From contig JAHEDI010000020.1 of the NCBI GenBank assembly GCA_024641305.1, positions 1-62,101 of the forward strand: a DNA stretch of 62,101 nucleotides, read 5' to 3'. The stretch's first letter is position 1. Every line of letters starts with the position of its first letter. The position numbers and the translations under genes were made by a program. Shown here in pieces: positions 58,244 to 62,101 of this stretch. This DNA is from a bacterium (GTDB lineage: Bacteria; Actinomycetota; Acidimicrobiia; Spongiisociales; JAENVV01). A model generated the notes under the pieces. The model had not been told where the DNA came from. It did not search any database and saw nothing but the letters and a program-made list of their open reading frames with translations.

Positions 58244-59074
58244 CTACCTGCCCACCGGTGGGAGGACGATCACTTCGCCTGGAAAGATCATGTCCGGATT
58301 CTTCGAGGTCAGGCTGGCACGGTTGAGGCCGACGACCTGAACCCAGTAGCGGGCGATCTCGCGATCGGACAACGCAGCCTCTGGGCGAGACGTGGAGAGG
58401 TGGTGGGCAGCGATGCTCCAGAGGCTGTCGCCGTCGATCACCTGGTATTCGGTGGCTGCGGCCTCGGTGATGGGCGGGTCTGGTTCGATCTCAGTCGTTA
58501 GTCGGTCGGTGGCCATTGCAGGCATCTGACTTCGATCGACGAGTCGTGGAGTGGCCACCGACGGCCGTGTTGGCTTCGGAACCGTCACGGTCGCTCCTGG
58601 AGGGAGAATCAGTCCGTTGTCAGTGACCGATATCACCCCGCCGTCGGTCTCCTGGCCGTTGGCTTCCCGATCGGCGCCATCGACTTGAAGGCCAGATTCC
58701 ACCGGGCCGTGACTGAAATGAATGGACGGGGAAAGCATGGCGCTTGAGGGGGCAATCGTTACGGTGGCCATGGTGAACGCCACTGCTCGTCGGGCGGCGT
58801 TTCTCACCAGTGGCAGCGTTCCCCATTCAACCGACCTGACCAGATTGGGGAGATCGGAAATGAGTCCGACGCTATAGACGGTGCTGGACAGCAGGAGCCA
58901 GTAGGCGAGCGCTAGTGCAAGATATCGGCCGGCAGCCATGACGACCTGATCCGGGGGAGTGAAATGGACCCACACGTCGAAGTCTGACCAGTCGACCGGG
59001 AACAGGCGGGCCGACCGGTGGAGGAACCAGATGAGCGCCGACTCCGACACGAACCAACCGAACAATCGTTGCAT
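58244..59074 (-). CDS. Membrane protein with C-terminal LysM-like domain
   Basis: A 276-residue protein with TM segments near the N-terminus (about 45-70 and 90-110), a low-complexity extracytoplasmic region and a C-terminal LysM-like domain (YQVIDGDSLWSIAAHHL with a longer insert and NRASLTSKNPDMIFPGEVIVLPP). The long insert in the LysM is typical of the BTAD/LysM proteins of actinobacteria. ATG 59074 gives MQRLFGWF; a TACGAT lies 10 nt upstream. First gene of a two-gene operon. Confidence 0.7.
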   Translation of the reverse strand: MQRLFGWFVSESALIWFLHRSARLFPVDWSDFDVWVHFTPPDQVVMAAGRYLALALAYWLLLSSTVYSVGLISDLPNLVRSVEWGTLPLVRNAARRAVAFTMATVTIAPSSAMLSPSIHFSHGPVESGLQVDGADREANGQETDGGVISVTDNGLILPPGATVTVPKPTRPSVATPRLVDRSQMPAMATDRLTTEIEPDPPITEAAATEYQVIDGDSLWSIAAHHLSTSRPEAALSDREIARYWVQVVGLNRASLTSKNPDMIFPGEVIVLPPVGR

Positions 59075-59189
59075 ATCGTTAGCTATCGTAAATCTACCTT
59101 GGCCAGACGTCAACCCTAAATATCGTTATGTATCGCTAAAGTGAGGCGGTTGGTCAGCTACGATAAGGACATCGAACAAGGAGTATCGG

Positions 59190-59411
59190 ATGCGCGTTCG
59201 CATCACCATGAGCCGCAGTCCTCGCGAGGTCGAGATCGATATCGAGGATCTGGCCGGCTTCAAGGTCGAAGTCTCAAAGCTATACGCAGACGAAAAAGAG
59301 ATCTGGTGGGTGACCGATATCAAGGGCAAAGAACTCGGACTGCCCGTCGAGAACATTGGGCACATCGAGATTGACACCACAGAACGTGAGCGTCAGGTCG
59401 GCTTCGCCTAA
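59190..59411 (+). CDS. DUF3107 family protein
   Basis: A 73-residue protein with the DUF3107 pattern: a beta strand with REVEIDIEDLAGFKVEV, a TDIKGKELGLPVENIGHIEI strand pair and a terminal VGFA. Restricted to actinobacteria; function not known. ATG with AAGGAG upstream and TACGAT (59158-59163) as likely -10. A perfect terminator hairpin follows. Confidence 0.92.
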   Translation: MRVRITMSRSPREVEIDIEDLAGFKVEVSKLYADEKEIWWVTDIKGKELGLPVENIGHIEIDTTERERQVGFA

Positions 59412-59434
59412 TCGACACGACCGTCCACAACGAA

Positions 59435-59466
59435 AGAGGGGTCCCGACTGGGACCCCTCTTCTCTT
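59435..59466. terminator. Bidirectional terminator between DUF3107 and whiB
   Basis: An 11-bp perfect stem, AGAGGGGTCCC with its complement around GACT (59435-59460), followed by TCTCTT on the plus strand. It serves DUF3107 and, from the other side, whiB. Confidence 0.85.
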
Positions 59467-59482
59467 AGAACATTGCTGGAAG

Positions 59483-59773
59483 TTAGTTGTTGCGGCGACG
59501 ACGCTCGGCGAGCCAGCGCTTCCGAAGGCGGCGACGCTCATCTTCGGCGAATCCGCCCCAGATGCCACCCTCCTGGTTGGTCTGAAGCGCATACTGGAGG
59601 CAGGACTCCTGGACGGAGCACTGTGAGCAGATGACCTTTGCGTCGTTGATCATCTCCACGGCCGGGCCAGTGGTTCCGATGGGAAAAAAGAGGTTTGGTT
59701 CTGAATCGCGACAGAGCGCAAGGTCGCGCCAGTCTGAGACAATTGTCGTATCTGGATCGGGTGTTACGAGCAC
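59483..59773 (-). CDS. WhiB-family Fe-S transcription factor
   Basis: A 96-residue WhiB-like protein with four cluster ligands: Cys21 (ALCRD), then Cys49, Cys52 and Cys58 in ICSQCSVQESC, and the GGIWGG turn followed by a basic ERRRLRKR tail. In form it is close to WhiB1/WhmD type proteins that sense redox or nitric oxide through a 4Fe-4S cluster. GTG start with AAGGA upstream. A CRP-like site lies about 77 bp upstream of the start (59850-59865), recalling CRP control of M. tuberculosis whiB1. Confidence 0.93.
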   Translation of the reverse strand: MLVTPDPDTTIVSDWRDLALCRDSEPNLFFPIGTTGPAVEMINDAKVICSQCSVQESCLQYALQTNQEGGIWGGFAEDERRRLRKRWLAERRRRNN

Positions 59774-59849
59774 AGGGGGATTCCTTCAGTAGATTAGTGC
59801 CAAGTGGTATTAGGCCAGTGCCACACGAGGAGGTCTCTCGGGCGGGCAC

Positions 59850-59865
59850 GTGATTTGTTTCACAA
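59850..59865. promoter_or_regulatory. CRP-like palindrome upstream of whiB
   Basis: Plus strand reads GTGA-TTTGTT-TCAC-AA. Its minus-strand form, TTGTGAAACAAATCACG, shares 15 of 20 positions with the site at 261-280. It lies between whiB and the GDPD gene and could serve either. Confidence 0.55.
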
Positions 59866-59910
59866 GCTAGGCGATGGTAAGCATGTGGCGCGTCAAAAAC
59901 AAGGGATATT

Positions 59911-60621
59911 TTGATATTTTCTTCACAAATACCTAGGGCGGCCGGTCACCGGGGTTGGCCAACCCGCTTTCCTGACAATACATTGGCGGGTTTTCAAGCC
60001 GCCGCCGAGGTGGTGTCCCTGGTGGAACTCGACGTCCGTCGAAGCGCTGACGGTGAATTGGTCCTGTCTCACGATCCTTCGATTGGTGGTCTGGTAGTCG
60101 CCGAAACCGGTTGGGCCGATCTCCGGGCGGTCGACCTCGGAATGGGGCATCATCCGATTCGCCTGGATGATCTAATGGGACAGGTGCCGGGCCTGGCTCT
60201 GGACATTGAGATCAAGAACTGGCCGCTCCAGCCGGGATTCGAGCCCGATGGAGAGACGGCACTGCGGGTGGCAGACATGGCCAGGGCATCGGACTTCCTT
60301 AGTTGTTTTTATTGGGTGACGATGGACCAGGTCAAAGCCCGGTTCCCCTCGGTCCGCACTGGCCTGCTCGTCGACACGGGGGGGTCCCTTGCCGATGGGA
60401 TCGCCCACGCTCGTGCCGTGGGGCACGAAATCGTGGCGCCCCACTGGAGCTTGGTGAACGGACCGGTTCCTGATGATCTCTCGATCTCGGTGTGGACGAT
60501 GAATGATCCCGACCTCGTTACCAACTTGGCGCAATGGGGAGTCGACGCCATTATCACGGATGATCCCGGACTTATAGCTGGGGCGCTTGAGCGCATCAGC
60601 GGAGGTGAAGATGTCAATTGA
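59911..60621 (+). CDS. Glycerophosphodiester phosphodiesterase family protein
   Basis: A TIM-barrel GDPD of 236 residues. Catalytic features: GHRGWPTRFPDNTL (His-Arg), LVELDVRRSADGELVLSHDPSIGG with Glu/Asp/His, and a late DAIITDDPG. It hydrolyses glycerophosphodiesters to glycerol-3-phosphate and alcohol, or a related substrate; no signal peptide. Start TTG 59911 with AAGGG about 6 nt upstream. The 3' end overlaps the YqeY gene by 11 bp, so they form an operon with the ligase gene. Confidence 0.85.
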   Translation: MIFSSQIPRAAGHRGWPTRFPDNTLAGFQAAAEVVSLVELDVRRSADGELVLSHDPSIGGLVVAETGWADLRAVDLGMGHHPIRLDDLMGQVPGLALDIEIKNWPLQPGFEPDGETALRVADMARASDFLSCFYWVTMDQVKARFPSVRTGLLVDTGGSLADGIAHARAVGHEIVAPHWSLVNGPVPDDLSISVWTMNDPDLVTNLAQWGVDAIITDDPGLIAGALERISGGEDVN

Positions 60622-61069
60622 ACAAGAGCTGAACGATGAATTGAAAGATGCCATGAGGAACAAGGACCAGGCCCGCCTGGCGGCGATTCGAGGCGTCAAG
60701 TCAGATATGGGAAAGCGGTTGTCCGAGCCCGGTGCCACGGGCGATGCAGATGATTCGATGTGGGTCGAAGTCATAGCCGGGTTCGTGAAGCGGAACCAGA
60801 AAGCCAAAGCTGAATATGATGGACTGGGAGAGCGGGGCGCCGAGTTCTCAGCCAAATTGGCGGCGGAGTCCGAGTATTTGAGTCGATGGCTGCCCACAAA
60901 ACTCGATGAGGCCGCCACTCGGTTGATCGTTGACCAAGTTATTGTCGCTGCTGGCGCGGTCGGCCCGGGCGACGCAGGGAAGGTAATGGGCCTCATCATG
61001 GCCGATCACAAGGACGACGTAGACGGGTCCCTGGTGAATCGCCTGGTTCGCGCCGCACTGGCCGAGTGA
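60611..61069 (+). CDS. GatB/YqeY domain protein
   Basis: A 152-residue YqeY protein: N-terminal helical part (MSIEQELNDELKDAMRNKD with ARLAAIRGVKSDM) and the C-terminal DUF1520-like tRNA-binding helices (DAGKVMGLIMADHKDDVDG). It resembles the tail of GatB and may assist amidotransferase or tRNA functions; not proven. The ATG at 60611 has GGAGGTGA directly upstream. The stop overlaps the ligase GTG (GTGA). Confidence 0.9.
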   Translation: MSIEQELNDELKDAMRNKDQARLAAIRGVKSDMGKRLSEPGATGDADDSMWVEVIAGFVKRNQKAKAEYDGLGERGAEFSAKLAAESEYLSRWLPTKLDEAATRLIVDQVIVAAGAVGPGDAGKVMGLIMADHKDDVDGSLVNRLVRAALAE

Positions 61070-61974
61070 TCTATGAGCCGATGCTGGCCGCGCCATGGCC
61101 GGCGGCATTTGATGATCCGCTCTGGGGGTTTGAGCTCAAGTGGGATGGCGTGCGAGCTCTCGCATATTCGGACGGCCGCGGGTTACGGTTACGGAGCCGG
61201 AACGGTAACGATCTGTCGGACAGGTATCCGTCGCTGGCAGCGATTCGACAGCGCCCGGGAGTCATCGATGGGGAGGTCGTGGCCGTTGACGCAGATGGTC
61301 GTCCGTCCTTCGAGAAGCTTGCCCGAATCGGGCGCGAGCATCAGGATGTTCAGTTCGTCGCCTTTGACTTACTCGAATGGGAAGGCGAATCCGTCATAAC
61401 CCTTCCGTTGCTTGGGCGGAGGGAACTCCTCTCAGAATTCACGGACGACTCCCCGATAACTGTGAACGATCTCACCCCGACCGACGGGGTAAATCTGTTC
61501 TCGGCCATAGCGGCTTCCGGGCTAGAAGGTATGGTCGCAAAAAAATTGTCCTCTGGATATGAACCCGGGAGACGGAGCGGAGCCTGGCGAAAGATCCTGA
61601 ACCTCACGACCGTCCGGTGCCTGGTGGGCGGTTACAGCCTGTCGGAAGTTGGGGAGCCGTTTTCGGCCCTCCTATTGGGGTTGCTCGTCGGCGATCGGTT
61701 GCGGTACATCGGCAGGGTCGGATCGGGCTTCTCAAACGAGGATCGAAGCCACATCCGATCGGCGCTCGACGACATGGCCGGCCCTGATCCCTTTATCGCC
61801 GATCCAGATATTCCCCAAGGTGTCTTCTGTGTTCCGGCTCTTGTCGCCCATGTCCGGTTTCGCATGTGGACCGATGCCGGTCGATTGCGGGGGCCGGTCT
61901 TCAAGGGCTTCGGATCCGAGCCCGTTGAGTCAGTGACTTGGGAGGCCGAGGGTCCGGGGCCCGCTAGCGTTTGA
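61066..61974 (+). CDS. ATP-dependent DNA ligase, LigD/LigC type
   Basis: A 302-residue ATP-dependent ligase: nucleotidyltransferase domain with active-site Lys in ELKWDGVRAL (KxDG), RSRNGNDLS, VIDGEVVAVD, VAFDLLEWEG, EGMVAKKL and GAWRKILN, then an OB domain (about 205-300) ending ESVTWEAEG. It matches the ligase domain of LigD without primase or nuclease parts, so it may act in end-joining or single-strand repair. No ku gene is in the window. GTG start coupled to YqeY. Confidence 0.9.
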   Translation: MIYEPMLAAPWPAAFDDPLWGFELKWDGVRALAYSDGRGLRLRSRNGNDLSDRYPSLAAIRQRPGVIDGEVVAVDADGRPSFEKLARIGREHQDVQFVAFDLLEWEGESVITLPLLGRRELLSEFTDDSPITVNDLTPTDGVNLFSAIAASGLEGMVAKKLSSGYEPGRRSGAWRKILNLTTVRCLVGGYSLSEVGEPFSALLLGLLVGDRLRYIGRVGSGFSNEDRSHIRSALDDMAGPDPFIADPDIPQGVFCVPALVAHVRFRMWTDAGRLRGPVFKGFGSEPVESVTWEAEGPGPASV

Positions 61975-62101
61975 GCTCGCGAACGAGTAACTCGGCGACG
62001 TAGGTCGACCGATCGAGGTTCAAAGCTTTGACACGATCGTCGAGAACTCTGAGGTCCTCTTTGAGGATGTTCAAAGGAATTTGTGTGCGGCCCGATCCTG
62101 C
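61964..62101 (-). CDS. Ribbon-helix-helix-like protein (C-terminal fragment)
   Basis: The last 45 codons of a gene entering from the right edge, ending SGRTQIPLNILKEDLRVLDD and later SRSTYVAELL-type sequence. The pattern of one strand (RTQIPL) and two helices with LDRSTYVAELLVRELKR is that of Arc/MetJ/CopG regulators, often antitoxins. It overlaps the ligase gene's 3' end by 11 bp. The gene starts outside the window. Confidence 0.6.
   Translation of the reverse strand, partial: AGSGRTQIPLNILKEDLRVLDDRVKALNLDRSTYVAELLVRELKR

Noticed and set aside
57489-59074. Integrated conjugative element
   Set aside because: No integrase, relaxase, repeats or tRNA-flanking att sites are present; only two proteins recall transfer components.

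Overview
The window looks like chromosomal DNA of a high-GC actinobacterium, most likely from or near the class Acidimicrobiia. The markers are a WhiB regulator, DUF3107 and DUF1876 proteins, an LppM-type lipoprotein, a class E sortase with its small membrane partner, a SepX/GlpR-type divisome protein and many GTG starts. The class assignment is inferred from gene content, since no rRNA or ribosomal protein operon is present. I see no prophage, insertion sequence or CRISPR array. Most of the window is housekeeping sequence with several accessory islands.

Layout. 0-5 kb: the first codons of a secreted protein, a two-TM protein behind a CRP/Rex-like palindrome, and the helicase HrpA. 4.8-8.2 kb: a two-component system flanked on both sides by related secreted proteins. 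8.2-14.2 kb: S-adenosylhomocysteine hydrolase, a rhodanese, an ABC exporter, a membrane-anchored repeat protein and a pirin. 14.4-18 kb: two tandem subtilases with Trp-pentad repeat tails. 18-25 kb: lipoprotein, IF-1, solitary DNA methyltransferase, aminoglycoside-type phosphotransferase, LysM-M23 hydrolase, RlmN, NCS1 permease and a tandem hairpin repeat. 25-31 kb: lytic transglycosylase, gamma-glutamyltransferase, an unassigned structured leader RNA and two HD/HD-GYP membrane proteins. 31-38 kb: DUF5317, enoyl-CoA hydratase, sortase, TlpA, a sulfite-oxidase-like protein, oligoribonuclease and aconitase. 38-44 kb: a SufR-like Fe-S regulator divergent from an Mrp ATPase, a ThDP enzyme, HtrA, UppP and a SAF protein. 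44.6-49.4 kb: plsY-galU-moeA-moaC-mog, then a SepX/GlpR-like protein and a translin-like protein. 49.5-57.5 kb: tRNA-Ala, a zinc-peptidase lipoprotein, rsmI, abrB, tatD-rsmA-ispE, tRNA-Gln, glmU and prs. 57.5-62.1 kb: membrane proteins, DUF3107, WhiB, GDPD, YqeY, a LigD-type ligase and the end of a ribbon-helix-helix protein.

Themes. Envelope biogenesis is prominent (UppP, GlmU, GalU, PlsY, sortase, M23, transglycosylase, HtrA, subtilases). Iron-sulfur homeostasis genes sit together (aconitase, SufR-like, Mrp). Molybdenum cofactor genes share the window with a molybdopterin-oxidoreductase-like protein. At least fifteen genes have a TANNNT-like hexamer ending only 6-9 nt before the start codon, which points to widespread leaderless transcription. 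I used this to choose several starts. Two near-identical CRP-like palindromes lie near the two ends of the window, one of them upstream of whiB.
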